In this document: piece after piece, positions 44,226 to 53,761 of the stretch | How positions within the stretch are numbered: the first letter of the stretch is position 1 | Layout: the number at the start of each line of letters is the position of its first letter | NCBI RefSeq assembly: GCF_006376685.1 | Contig: NZ_VEWL01000001.1 | Coordinates: 561,869-625,868, forward strand | Length of the DNA: 64,000 nucleotides | From: Ochrobactrum teleogrylli | GTDB lineage: Bacteria; Pseudomonadota; Alphaproteobacteria; Rhizobiales; Rhizobiaceae | Direction: 5' to 3' | Translations under genes and position numbers: made by a program | The notes under the pieces: model-generated | Told to the model about the DNA's origin: nothing | Database searches by the model: none | Seen by the model: only the letters and a program-made list of their open reading frames with translations

Positions 44226-45674
44226 ATGAACATCGAGACGGCCGTGAACGACAAAGCCAGCATCTTCGATCTGGCTCCTATTTCTCTTTGGCTTGAAGAC
44301 TATAGCGGTCTTCGCAAGCAGTTCGATACATGGCGGTCGGAAGGCATCACTGACCTTAAGACTTTTCTGATGGAAGACACTAGCCGTCTTCGCATCTGCA
44401 CGAGTCACATCCGGGTTCTCGCGGTTAACCGCAAGACGCTTTCGCTGTTCGAGGCGAAGGATATCGATCACCTCGTCACCAATCTGGAGCGCGTTTTCCG
44501 CGACGATATGCTGGAACCGCATATCGACGAGATGGTGCAGCTCTGGAACGGCTCCGACACGTTCTACAGCAACACGATCAACTATTCGCTAGAAGGCCGG
44601 CGCATCGATATTCAGCTGAAGGGCCGTATCCTGCCCGGTCACGAACAAAGCTGGGATCGTGTCCTCCTGTCGATTGAGGACGTGACCGCACGCGAGAACG
44701 CGATGCGCGAGCAGGATCGCCACAAGCGTCATGCGCAAGGCCTGTTCGAGCATTCGCCGGTTTCGCTGTGGGTTGAGGATTTCAGCCGCATCAAGGAACT
44801 GATGGACGATGTGCGCCAGCGCGGCATTGTCGATTTCCGCGTGTTCACCGATGTGCACCCGGAATTTGTGCGCCAGTGCATGAGCGAAATCCGCGTGCTG
44901 GAAATCAACAACGAGACGCTGGAGCTTTTCCTCGCACCCGACAAACAGACATTGCTGCAATCCCTGCCGCAGATTCTGCGCGGAGAAATGGAAGCGCATT
45001 TCCGTGAGCAGCTGATCGACCTGTGGAATGGCATTCTGTTCCAGCGCCGCGAGGTAATCAACTACGCGCTGGATGGCACCGAACGGCACGTTCTGTTGCA
45101 GTTCTCGGTTCTGCCCGGCCATGAAAATGACTGGTCGCTGGTGCAGGTGGCGCTGACGGATATCACAGCGCGCAAGAAGGCTGAAGCCTATCTGGAATAT
45201 CTCGGCAAGCACGACGTGCTGACCAAGCTGCACAACCGCGCCTTTTATGTGGATGAGCTTAATCGGCTGGAGCGGAAGGGCCACCTGCCCGTTTCTATCA
45301 TCATCATCGATCTGAATGGCCTGAAGTCGGCCAATGATCTTTGGGGACATGCGTCAGGCGACGGATTGCTGCGCCGTATCGGCGAAGTTCTGAACGAAGC
45401 GGTCAAGCTGCCCGGCCATGCCGCGCGGATCGGCGGCGACGAATTTGCAATTGTGCTGCCTTATGTGGATGAGCGCGGCGCGGAAGCCATGGTGGAAGAC
45501 ATCAAGCGGCTGGTTGAAATCAACAATCAGTACTATTCCCAATTGCAGCTCAACCTGTCCATCGGCACGGCAACCACCACGCCGGGAGAAACGCTCGAAG
45601 CCGTCGCCAAACGCGCCGATCTCCTGATGTATGAAAACAAGCGCCAGCAATATTCATCCAAGGGCGGTATCTAG
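44226..45674 (+). CDS. Diguanylate cyclase with tandem PAS-like domains
   Basis: A 482-aa GGDEF protein without membrane segments. The N-terminus is an internal duplication: two sensor units of about 159 residues. Each opens with the motif LAPISLWLEDYS (16-27) or HSPVSLWVEDFS (about 177) and has the core IRVL.(V/I)N..TL.LF, the WNG motif and the end (S/A)(I/L).D(V/I)TAR typical of PAS/PAC domains. The cyclase domain (about 325-475) has an intact GGDEF at 403-407. Five residues upstream stands KLPG instead of RxxD, so the product-inhibition I-site is missing. Confidence 0.9.
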   Translation: MNIETAVNDKASIFDLAPISLWLEDYSGLRKQFDTWRSEGITDLKTFLMEDTSRLRICTSHIRVLAVNRKTLSLFEAKDIDHLVTNLERVFRDDMLEPHIDEMVQLWNGSDTFYSNTINYSLEGRRIDIQLKGRILPGHEQSWDRVLLSIEDVTARENAMREQDRHKRHAQGLFEHSPVSLWVEDFSRIKELMDDVRQRGIVDFRVFTDVHPEFVRQCMSEIRVLEINNETLELFLAPDKQTLLQSLPQILRGEMEAHFREQLIDLWNGILFQRREVINYALDGTERHVLLQFSVLPGHENDWSLVQVALTDITARKKAEAYLEYLGKHDVLTKLHNRAFYVDELNRLERKGHLPVSIIIIDLNGLKSANDLWGHASGDGLLRRIGEVLNEAVKLPGHAARIGGDEFAIVLPYVDERGAEAMVEDIKRLVEINNQYYSQLQLNLSIGTATTTPGETLEAVAKRADLLMYENKRQQYSSKGGI

Positions 45675-46331
45675 GCTCTGCTGAATGCCAGCAAGGATGA
45701 GATCGACCCCGGTGAGAAAATCGTCACGGTCATCATGCGCCGATAGTTGACTGGAAATGTCCTGCGTAAACGGGAAGATTGCGGCGTCGAGACGCGACCA
45801 TTCTTCCGCCATTTCACCCAAGAACTGTTCCCGGTCGAGCTCGAGCCTGCGCGCCATCGTGGCATTGGCCGCATTTTGGCAGGCAACGCCCAGAACGTAG
45901 TTCAGAATAGCAGCGACGACCGACCATTCCTTGGCTGGAGCGACGCCCATCCTTCGGATTTGCTGGCCAAAGAGTTCAATGATGCGAACCGAGGGCAATG
46001 ATCCAGGTGCCTGAGCGAGGACAGATCCGATCCAGGGCCTGTTGTCGATGGCGTCGAAAATAGCGCCAGAAAAATCTCGGATCCCGCAAGACGGAGAGCC
46101 TTGGCTAGCCGGACGGGCAATGGGTTCAACGATGGCATCGCAAGCCGCGACCAGCAGAGCGGCCTTGTTCTTGATGTGCCAATAGATCGCGCCGGAGCCG
46201 GTATTCAGATGCTTTGCAAGCGCCTGAAACGTTAGCCCGCTTTCTCCGTTCCTATCCAGAAGCTCGACGGCTGCATCGATAATCTGCGCCCTCGTGAGCA
46301 TATCCTGTCTGCGTCTACCATCTTTTCTCAT
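45654..46331 (-). CDS. TetR-family transcriptional regulator
   Basis: A 225-aa repressor. N-terminal helix-turn-helix (about 10-58: AAVELLDRNGESGLTFQALA, then SGAIYWHIKNKAALL) and a TetR_C-like ligand domain. It is divergent from the TetX-like flavoprotein gene, with two perfect palindromes between the starts. The ATG at 46331 is adopted; the frame continues upstream through the operators, which argues against longer versions. Its 3-prime end overlaps the cyclase gene (convergent) by 21 nt. Confidence 0.85.
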   Translation of the reverse strand: MRKDGRRRQDMLTRAQIIDAAVELLDRNGESGLTFQALAKHLNTGSGAIYWHIKNKAALLVAACDAIVEPIARPASQGSPSCGIRDFSGAIFDAIDNRPWIGSVLAQAPGSLPSVRIIELFGQQIRRMGVAPAKEWSVVAAILNYVLGVACQNAANATMARRLELDREQFLGEMAEEWSRLDAAIFPFTQDISSQLSAHDDRDDFLTGVDLILAGIQQSLDTALG

Positions 46332-46349
46332 AGCCCTTCTTGACATGAA

Positions 46350-46383
46350 TGGAATGATATTCCAACTATGGAATAGCATTCCA
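46350..46383. promoter_or_regulatory. Tandem perfect TetR operators
   Basis: TGGAATGATATTCCA at 46350-46364 and TGGAATAGCATTCCA at 46369-46383: identical 6-bp arms TGGAAT / ATTCCA with 3-nt centres, 19 bp from centre to centre. They sit exactly between the divergent TetR and flavoprotein genes. Confidence 0.8.
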
Positions 46384-46401
46384 TTCAAGGAGAACAGCCA
46401 A

Positions 46402-47553
46402 ATGGATATTGCAATCGTCGGCGGTGGGCTCGGCGGGCTCATGCTCGCACGCGTTCTGTACGTCAACGGGATTACGGCGACGGTCTATGAAGCGGACTCC
46501 TCCCACAATGCCCGACCACAGGGCGGCATGCTCGATATCCACGACTTCAACGGCCAGCGCGCGCTCCACGACGCCGGCCTCTATGAGAGGTTTTTGGAAC
46601 TGGTCCATGCGGGAGGACAACAAACCCGCGTGTTGGACAAGAACGGGTGTGTTCTGATGGATAATCCGGACGACGGCACGGGAGGCCGCCCGGAAGTACA
46701 GCGCGGAGAACTGCGTCGCATCTTGCTGAAAGCGCTTCCGCCGGAAACCGTTCGGTGGGGTCACAAGCTTAGAAATGTTGAGCCACTCGGTATGGGACGG
46801 CACCAGCTGACCTTCGAGAACGGCTCGAGCGTGGCGACCGATCTTCTCGTTGGCGCTGATGGCGCCTGGTCGAAGGTGCGATCACGCCTGTCGGATGTTA
46901 AACCAACCTATTCCGGAACGACTTTCGTGGAGACGTGGCTCTGTGATGTAGACGTTCGCCATCGGGCCACCGCCAAGGCCGTCGGCGGCGGCTCGATGTT
47001 TGCTCTCTCACCCGGCAAGGGCATAATGGCGCATCGCGAGCCTGACGGCGTTCTGCATGCCTATGTGGCGCTAAACAAGCCTGAGGACTGGATCGCGCAG
47101 ATCGACTTTTCCAAGCGCGAAAGCGCGATCGCAACGACTGCCGAGGAATTCGATGGCTGGGCTCCTGAGCTCAAGGCGCTCATCACCGAGAGCGATACGC
47201 CGCTGGTTGCGCGTGTCCTTCACACGTTGCCGGAACACTTTAGCTGGAAGAGAGTTCCGGGCGTAACCCTGATCGGGGACGCAGCGCATCTGATGGTGCC
47301 GTCTGGCGAGGGCGCCAATCTTGCGATGTTCGACGGCGCAGAACTCGGCAAGGCCATCGCTGAAAGTCAAGGCGATATAGAGGCTGCGCTCACTCAATAC
47401 GAGGCAGAACTATTCCCCCGAAGCCGGTCGGCTGCGGTGGAGGCAGCAGCGCTTGTGCGGTTGATGTTTGGCGAAGACGCACCACACGGTCTTGTTGACG
47501 CATTCGCGGAGGATCGGATGGGAGCGCTTGGGGAAGAGACCAAGCGCACCTGA
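46402..47553 (+). CDS. FAD-dependent monooxygenase, TetX-like
   Basis: A 383-aa group-A flavoprotein monooxygenase. FAD motif AIVGGGLGGLMLARVL (3-18), DG motif VGADGAWSKVR (about 153-163) and the GD motif GDAAHLMVPSGEGANLAMFD (about 292-311). The last resembles the TetX tetracycline-destructase branch in length and layout (TetX is 388 aa). AAGGAGAAC lies before the ATG. With the divergent TetR regulator it forms a substrate-inducible pair; an antibiotic or aromatic substrate is likely but not shown. Confidence 0.85.
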   Translation: MDIAIVGGGLGGLMLARVLYVNGITATVYEADSSHNARPQGGMLDIHDFNGQRALHDAGLYERFLELVHAGGQQTRVLDKNGCVLMDNPDDGTGGRPEVQRGELRRILLKALPPETVRWGHKLRNVEPLGMGRHQLTFENGSSVATDLLVGADGAWSKVRSRLSDVKPTYSGTTFVETWLCDVDVRHRATAKAVGGGSMFALSPGKGIMAHREPDGVLHAYVALNKPEDWIAQIDFSKRESAIATTAEEFDGWAPELKALITESDTPLVARVLHTLPEHFSWKRVPGVTLIGDAAHLMVPSGEGANLAMFDGAELGKAIAESQGDIEAALTQYEAELFPRSRSAAVEAAALVRLMFGEDAPHGLVDAFAEDRMGALGEETKRT

Positions 47554-47586
47554 TCGCATCGTCGCAACTGATGTCTAGCGGGAGCT

Positions 47587-48174
47587 TTAATCGTCGAACG
47601 TGATGACGGATTTGCCGCGTGTCAGGTCCGTCACGAGCCGCGACAGGTCATCCTGCGCGGCAATAGGCATTGCGCCGGTTATTTCCACGCCGTTTGCCGT
47701 AAAATTCTCCTGCGCAATCGCGACATGATCCACAGCGGTCAGCCGCGCTTTCAACAGCGCGTGGTCGGAAAAATCGCAGGCAAAGGCAAAGCCGATCATC
47801 GGGATCACCTCGGTCTTCTCCGCCTGTCGCAGGCAGGTCGCCGCCGTGCCGCCATAGGCGCGCATCAAGCCGCCGCTACCGAGCAGAATGCCGCCGAACC
47901 AACGGATCACCACCACCGCAATATTGTCGAGCTGCTGACTGTCAATGGCTTGCAGGATCGGCTTGCCCGCCGTGCCGCTTGGCTCACCGTCGTCGCTGAA
48001 ACGATAGTTCTGCCCCATACGCCAGGCCCAGCAATTGTGACTGGCCGCAAGGTCCGAATGTTCGCTCAGGAAATCCTTCGCCGCCTGCTCGCTCGCAACC
48101 GGCGCGGCAATGGCCAGAAACCGACTTTTCTTGATTTCCTGACTATAGGTTTCAACGCGACTGATCGTGAACAT
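47587..48174 (-). CDS. yigZ: YigZ/IMPACT family protein
   Basis: A 195-aa protein of the UPF0029/IMPACT family. The signature RWFGGILLGSGGLMRAYG is at about 89-106, preceded by FSDDGEPSGTAGKPILQ. The C-terminal DUF1949-like domain is shorter and less clear. Relatives affect translation under stress through ribosome binding. ATG at 48174; the frame opens 66 nt further upstream without homology. Confidence 0.88.
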   Translation of the reverse strand: MFTISRVETYSQEIKKSRFLAIAAPVASEQAAKDFLSEHSDLAASHNCWAWRMGQNYRFSDDGEPSGTAGKPILQAIDSQQLDNIAVVVIRWFGGILLGSGGLMRAYGGTAATCLRQAEKTEVIPMIGFAFACDFSDHALLKARLTAVDHVAIAQENFTANGVEITGAMPIAAQDDLSRLVTDLTRGKSVITFDD

Positions 48175-48342
48175 GGCAATCCTGCAACTATGATTTTGCG
48201 GCCTATCATGTTCCTGTGTAGATGACGACCCCTTACGCATTGCTCGCCATTGCGCCCACGGCGCGGAGGGTATAAGGCATTTTAGAAATGTGCTGTTTTT
48301 TAACAGCCTTGATCTTCCTGCAATGACTTAAGAGGCCTGCCG

Positions 48343-49632
48343 ATGTTCGATTTGATTGTGAGAAACGCTAATCTCCCTGACGGTCGTGAGAAGCAGGACA
48401 TTCTGGTCAAGGACGGCAAGATTACCGATATCGTTCCATCGAAGGGCGAGCATCAAGCTGCCAAGGAAATCGACGCTTCCAACCGCCTCGTAACGCCGCC
48501 TTTTGTCGATCCGCATTTCCATATGGACGCAACGCTGTCGCTTGGCCTGCCGCGTCTCAACCGTTCCGGTACGCTTCTGGAAGGGATCGCGCTCTGGGGT
48601 GAACTGAAGCCCATGCTGACCGTTGAAGCCATGGTCGAGCGCGCCTTGCGCTATTGCGATCTGGCCGTCAGCCAGGGCCTGTTGGCCATTCGCAGCCATG
48701 TCGATGTCAGCGATCCGCGTCTGCTGACGGCGGAAGCGATGATTGAGGTGCGCGAAAAGGTAAAGCCGTATATAGATTTGCAACTCGTCGCCTTTCCGCA
48801 AGATGGCTATTACCGCTCGCCCGGCGCGGTCGATCTGGTCAACCGCTCGCTCGATATGGGCCTCGACATTGTCGGTGGCATCCCGCATTTCGAGCGCACC
48901 ATGGCCGACGGCGCGGCATCGCTGGAAGAGCTCTGCCGGATTGCCGCCGAGCGTGGCCTGCCGGTCGATATTCATTGCGACGAAACCGATGATCCAATGT
49001 CGCGTCATGTGGAAACGCTGGCCGCCCAGACCGTGCGTTTCGGGCTTCAGGGTCGCGTATCGGGCTCGCACCTCACATCCATGCATTCCATGGACAATTA
49101 CTATGTTTCCAAGCTCATTCCGCTGATTGCGGAAGCGCAGATGAACGCTATTCCGAACCCGCTCATCAATATCACATTGCAAGGACGCGCCGACACCTAT
49201 CCAAAGCGTCGCGGCATGACCCGCGTGCCGGAACTGATGGCTGCTGGCGTTAATGTCGCCTTCGGTCATGATTGTGTTATGGACCCATGGTACTCGATGG
49301 GCTCCGGCGACATGCTGGAAGTGGGGCATATGGCGGTCCATGTGGCGCAGATGACGTCCATCGAAGGCAAAAAACAGGTCTTCGACGCGCTGACCGTCAA
49401 TTCGGCCAAGGCGCTCGGTCTGGAAGGCTATGGTCTTGAAAAGGGCTGCAATGCAGACTTTGTCGTGTTGCAGGCGCGTGACCCGCTGGAAGCGCTGCGC
49501 CTCAAGGCCAACCGCCTGACGGTCGTGAAGCGAGGCAAGATCATTGCTGAAACGCCGCAGCGTGTCAGTGCGCTCAATCTCGAAGGCCGTCCGTCTTCGG
49601 TTGATGGCGCCGATTACGCACCCATCGGCTGA
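48343..49632 (+). CDS. codA: Cytosine deaminase-type amidohydrolase
   Basis: A 429-aa metal-dependent amidohydrolase. Metal ligands: HFH in DPHFHMDATLS (about 58-68), His and Glu in DIHCDETDD (about 212), His in SGSHLTSMH, and Asp in FGHDCVMDPW (about 309-318), the order of cytosine deaminase. It would make uracil and ammonia from cytosine, though isocytosine or related ring amines are possible. AAGAGG precedes the ATG. It stands 178 bp before an importer for nucleosides or similar compounds, suggesting a common salvage role. Confidence 0.87.
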   Translation: MFDLIVRNANLPDGREKQDILVKDGKITDIVPSKGEHQAAKEIDASNRLVTPPFVDPHFHMDATLSLGLPRLNRSGTLLEGIALWGELKPMLTVEAMVERALRYCDLAVSQGLLAIRSHVDVSDPRLLTAEAMIEVREKVKPYIDLQLVAFPQDGYYRSPGAVDLVNRSLDMGLDIVGGIPHFERTMADGAASLEELCRIAAERGLPVDIHCDETDDPMSRHVETLAAQTVRFGLQGRVSGSHLTSMHSMDNYYVSKLIPLIAEAQMNAIPNPLINITLQGRADTYPKRRGMTRVPELMAAGVNVAFGHDCVMDPWYSMGSGDMLEVGHMAVHVAQMTSIEGKKQVFDALTVNSAKALGLEGYGLEKGCNADFVVLQARDPLEALRLKANRLTVVKRGKIIAETPQRVSALNLEGRPSSVDGADYAPIG

Positions 49633-49810
49633 ACAAACACGACGCAGCAACAAACCAGTGCCTGTTTTTCAAGCGACCGATAAAAGCGCTTGAATTAAAG
49701 GCAGATTAGTCGGAAATACGAGACATTGCTTATGCTCCTCCTGATCAGGGTGCAGGGCAATCCGTCGCGCATGGAAAGCACGCACAAACACCACCTTAAG
49801 AGGGGTCCAA

Positions 49811-50800
49811 ATGGCCAAATTATCGAACTTCACCCGCCGCGACATTCTTGCGATGTCTGCGGCACTGGGCGCAACTGCGATTTCCACGCGTGTTTTCGCA
49901 GCGGATGAAAAGCTGAAGGTTGCAGGCATTCACGCCTCGCCGGTTGAAAACGCCTGGAACTCCCGCCTGCACGAAGCACTGAAGCAGGCCAATGACGAAG
50001 GCGTCATCGAATATGTCTTCTCCGAAGGCGTTTCGGCGAGCGACTATCCCCGCGCCATGCGCGAATATGCCGAACAGGGCATCAAGCTGATCGTCGGCGA
50101 ATCTTATGCCGTCGAACGCGAAGCGCGTCAGGTTGCTGGCGATTATCCGCAGACCACTTTTGTCATGGGTTCCTCCGGCAAGCCGCAGGGCGACAATTTC
50201 GGCGTGTTCGGCACCTGGAATTTCGAAGCAGCCTATCTTGCAGGCATGCTGGCAGGCGCGATGAGCAAGTCGGGCACTTTCGGTTCGGTCGGCGCTGTGC
50301 CGATCCCGGAAGTCAACATGCTGATGAACGCCTTCCAGGATGGCGTGAAGGAAACCCGCCCGGATGCGAAATTCATTGCATCCTTCATCGGCACCTTCTT
50401 CGATCCGCCGAAGGCGCGTGAAGCCGGTCTTGCCCAGATCGATTCCGGCGCAGACATTCTGTTCGGCGAACGCATCGGCACCGCCGACGCCGCCAAGGAA
50501 CGCGGCATCAAGGCAATCGGTTCGCTGATCGACTATACACCGCGCTATCCGGACACCATTTTTGCAAATGCAATGTGGTACTTCCGCCCAATCCTTAATG
50601 CAGCGATTGCAGATGTGAAAGCCGCCCAGCCGACCGGCAAGGACTACACGCCATTCAGCCTGATGAAGGAAGGCGGCAACGACATCGTCTACGTCAAGGG
50701 CGTCGCACCGGCAGAAGCCGAAGCCAAGATGGAAGCGCGCCGCGCCGAGATCAAGGCTGGCAAGTTTGAGTACAAGCCGAACGCGGCTGAGCCCAAGTAA
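49811..50800 (+). CDS. BMP-family ABC transporter substrate-binding protein
   Basis: A 329-aa periplasmic binding protein of the Bmp/Med (basic membrane protein) family, whose members bind nucleosides. It has a Tat leader: TRRDILAMSAALGATAI with cleavage after VFA (residue about 31). The conserved FGTWNFEAAYLAGMLAGAMS and QIDSGADILFGERIG segments follow. AAGAGGGG lies before the ATG. First gene of a five-gene importer operon. Confidence 0.9.
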   Translation: MAKLSNFTRRDILAMSAALGATAISTRVFAADEKLKVAGIHASPVENAWNSRLHEALKQANDEGVIEYVFSEGVSASDYPRAMREYAEQGIKLIVGESYAVEREARQVAGDYPQTTFVMGSSGKPQGDNFGVFGTWNFEAAYLAGMLAGAMSKSGTFGSVGAVPIPEVNMLMNAFQDGVKETRPDAKFIASFIGTFFDPPKAREAGLAQIDSGADILFGERIGTADAAKERGIKAIGSLIDYTPRYPDTIFANAMWYFRPILNAAIADVKAAQPTGKDYTPFSLMKEGGNDIVYVKGVAPAEAEAKMEARRAEIKAGKFEYKPNAAEPK

Positions 50801-50825
50801 GACAGCAGCAAACAGGGCGGCAGAA

Positions 50826-52232
50826 GTGGCATTCGACAGCAAGCATCAGGACGCAACAGCACTCGCGCAAGCGATTGCCGGAGGCGTTTTAAGTGCGCGA
50901 GAGGCCATGGATGCCGCCCTTGAAGCCGCAGAAAAATGGCGCCCTCTGGGCGCCATTGCATATCTCGATCCTGAACTTGGCCGCACCAACGCAACGGCGT
51001 TTGACGCGCACGCCGACAAAGCTCCGTTTGCGGGCATCCCATCGCTGTTCAAGGATTTGGGCGGCCCTTGCGCCGGTCTGCCGATCCGGCTTGGCTCGCG
51101 TGCCTTCGAAAACGCTTCGCCGCAAATGGATTCCGAGCTTGGCAGACGCCTGCGCAAAGCGGGCCTCAATTTCTTCGGCACGACCACCGTGCCGGAATTC
51201 GGCCTTGCACTCGCCAGCGAACCGGAAAGCGGCCCACTGGCTCGCCATCCATTCGATGAAACACTTTCTCCCGCTGGCTCATCCGGTGGCGCGGCGGCAG
51301 CCGTCGCAGCCGGGATTGTCAGCATCGCCCACGCAACGGATGCAGGCGGCTCCATTCGCGTACCTGCCGCTACCTGCGGTCTGATCGGCCTGAAGCCGAG
51401 CCGTGGCGCGATGCCCGCCGGACCGCATTTCGGCAATTATCTCGCCGGTATCGCCAGCGAGTTTGCGCTGTGTCGCTCGATCCGCGATGCGAAGACACTG
51501 CTTCCGCTCGTCGAGGGCAAGACCGAGGGCTTTCTGCCTGATCCCGCCATGCGCGCGGGCGAGCTGCCGGAACGTCTGCGCGTCGGCTTTGTCGCGGATG
51601 ATCTTGCCGCTTATCCTGTCACAGCAGAGCGTTTGCAGGTTGTGACCGAAGCCGCCCGTTTTCTAGAGGCGCAAGGCCATAAAATCCGCGAAATCCCCGC
51701 GCAGGATCTAAGTCCTCTTGTCGCTTCCAGCGCACGCGCATTCGATCGCATCATTTCCGTCAATCTTGCAGCCGCAATCGACTTTCTGGCAATCGATCAG
51801 GAGAAACTGGAACCGCTCACCCGCGCGGTTGCAGAGCGTGGACGCGGGTTTGATGCAACCGCGCTCTATCGTGCCATGAACGGCGCTGTCAGCGCTTCGC
51901 ATATGCTCTGGCAGATTTTCCGCGATATTGATGTGCTGATAACCCCGATGCTTTCCAGAGCGCCCTTGCCATTGGGCTCGTTTCCGATGAACCATGGCGA
52001 TGTGGACAATCACTGGCGGAAGATGAACGAATTTGCGCCCTATGCGGCGCTTGCCAATATTTCCGGTTTCCCGGCACTGTCTCTGCCTTTCGGCGAAGAT
52101 TCCGATGGAATGCCGGTTGCCATACAGTTGATTGCACCGATGGGTGCAGACAAACTGCTCTTGAATATCGGTCAGCGGTTGGAGGAGGATCGCCGCTGGC
52201 AACACAAATTTCCCGTTGCGGGGTTGAATTGA
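50826..52232 (+). CDS. Amidase (amidase signature family)
   Basis: A 468-aa amidohydrolase. The Ser-cisSer-Lys triad is visible: Lys in GIPSLFKDLGG (about 77), cis-Ser in SPAGSSGGAAA (about 152) and Ser in DAGGSIRVPAA (about 176). It cleaves a carboxamide or ureide. It starts 25 nt after the binding-protein gene with a GTG and overlaps the ATPase gene (TGATG), so the imported compound may be its substrate. The alternative start inside the preceding gene is unlikely. Confidence 0.87.
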   Translation: MAFDSKHQDATALAQAIAGGVLSAREAMDAALEAAEKWRPLGAIAYLDPELGRTNATAFDAHADKAPFAGIPSLFKDLGGPCAGLPIRLGSRAFENASPQMDSELGRRLRKAGLNFFGTTTVPEFGLALASEPESGPLARHPFDETLSPAGSSGGAAAAVAAGIVSIAHATDAGGSIRVPAATCGLIGLKPSRGAMPAGPHFGNYLAGIASEFALCRSIRDAKTLLPLVEGKTEGFLPDPAMRAGELPERLRVGFVADDLAAYPVTAERLQVVTEAARFLEAQGHKIREIPAQDLSPLVASSARAFDRIISVNLAAAIDFLAIDQEKLEPLTRAVAERGRGFDATALYRAMNGAVSASHMLWQIFRDIDVLITPMLSRAPLPLGSFPMNHGDVDNHWRKMNEFAPYAALANISGFPALSLPFGEDSDGMPVAIQLIAPMGADKLLLNIGQRLEEDRRWQHKFPVAGLN

Positions 52233-53761
52233 TGACCACGACCGTTCTCGAACTGCAAAATATCACCAAGCGCTTCGGCGCTCTCACCGCCAATGACGAT
52301 ATTTCGTTGAAGCTGGAACGGGGTGAAATCCTCGCCTTCCTCGGCGAAAACGGTGCGGGCAAGACGACGCTGATGAATATCCTGTTCGGCCATTATGTGC
52401 CGGATGAAGGCCGTGTCTTCGTCAAGGGTACGGAAATCCCGCAAGGCAAGCCCCGCGCCGCCATCGATGCGGGCGTCGGCATGGTGCACCAGCATTTTAC
52501 GCTCGCGCCCAACCTGACGGTTCTGGAAAATATCATCACCGGCACGGAAAGCCTGTGGAAGCTCAAATCCGCGCATGGTGCAGCGCGCGCCAAGATCGGG
52601 CAGATTGCAGAGCGTTTTGGCCTCAAGGTCGATCCTGATGCGCGGCTTGGCGATCTTTCGGTCGGTGAGCAGCAGCGCGTCGAAATTCTGAAAGCGCTTT
52701 ATAACGACGCGGATGTGCTGATCCTCGATGAACCGACCGCCGTTCTGACGACGCAGGAAGCGGAAGGCCTGTTCGCGACGCTCAAAGAAATGGCCCGCCA
52801 AGGCCTGTCGCTGATCTTCATCTCGCACAAACTGCATGAAGTCATGTCCGCCGCCGACCGGGTTATCGTGCTGCGCGGCGGCAAGCTTGTCGCCGAGCGC
52901 AAGGCTTCTGAGACTTCCAAGGAAGAACTGGCCGAACTGATGGTGGGACGACGTGTTTCGCGCCCTGCCCGCGCCGCTGCAACCCCCGGCGAAACGTTGC
53001 TGGAAGCCAGCAATGTCACGGTTGTGGAGGACGGAATTGCTCGCCTTTCGGAACTGAATTTTCAGGTTCGTGCCGGTGAAACGCTCGGCATTATCGGTGT
53101 GTCCGGCAATGGGCAAGCAGCGCTCGGACGGTTGGTTTCGGGCCTTAGCCAGCCGGCAAGCGGCGCGCTTATCATGTTGGGGCAGACCGTGACCAAATTC
53201 GATCCGCGCCGCTTTGTGGCAGAAGGTGTCGGGCGTATTCCCGAAGACCGGAATGCTGAAGGCGCCATTGGCGATCTGACCTTGTGGGAAAATGCCATTC
53301 TGGAGCGCGTGCGCGATCCGAAATTCTCGAACGGTATTCTGGTCAATCGCACTGCGGCACGCGAATTCACCGAAAGTATTATCAAGGATTTCGATGTGCG
53401 CGGCGGCACTCCGGATAGTCGTATCCGCCTGCTTTCCGGCGGCAATATGCAAAAGCTCATTCTGGGCCGCAATCTGGAGACCGCGCCGCGCATTCTCATC
53501 GCGGCGCAGCCGACACGCGGACTGGATGAAGGCGCGGTCGCGGCCATCCACACCCGCATTCTCGAAGCGCGCGCCAAGGGCGCAGCCGTTCTGCTGATTT
53601 CCGAAGATCTTGATGAAATCATTGGCTTGGCTGATCGTGTTCAAGCGATTGTTAAGGGCCGCCTCTCCCCGCCTATCGATGCAGAAGAAGCCAATGCGCA
53701 GAGACTGGGCCTCATGATGGCTGGCGAATGGCAGGCAAATACCAAGAAGGGGCTGAATTGA
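52232..53761 (+). CDS. ABC transporter ATP-binding protein with two NBDs (nucleoside type)
   Basis: A 509-aa sugar/nucleoside-type ATPase of two nucleotide-binding domains. The first has Walker A GENGAGKTTLMN (about 36), signature LSVGEQQRVEIL and Walker B VLILDEPTAVLT. The second (about 250-500) has the degenerate GVSGNGQAALGRL and LSGGNMQKLILGRNL as usual in this family (compare YufO, RbsA). The start overlaps the amidase stop by one base; its stop overlaps the permease start. Confidence 0.92.
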   Translation: MTTTVLELQNITKRFGALTANDDISLKLERGEILAFLGENGAGKTTLMNILFGHYVPDEGRVFVKGTEIPQGKPRAAIDAGVGMVHQHFTLAPNLTVLENIITGTESLWKLKSAHGAARAKIGQIAERFGLKVDPDARLGDLSVGEQQRVEILKALYNDADVLILDEPTAVLTTQEAEGLFATLKEMARQGLSLIFISHKLHEVMSAADRVIVLRGGKLVAERKASETSKEELAELMVGRRVSRPARAAATPGETLLEASNVTVVEDGIARLSELNFQVRAGETLGIIGVSGNGQAALGRLVSGLSQPASGALIMLGQTVTKFDPRRFVAEGVGRIPEDRNAEGAIGDLTLWENAILERVRDPKFSNGILVNRTAAREFTESIIKDFDVRGGTPDSRIRLLSGGNMQKLILGRNLETAPRILIAAQPTRGLDEGAVAAIHTRILEARAKGAAVLLISEDLDEIIGLADRVQAIVKGRLSPPIDAEEANAQRLGLMMAGEWQANTKKGLN

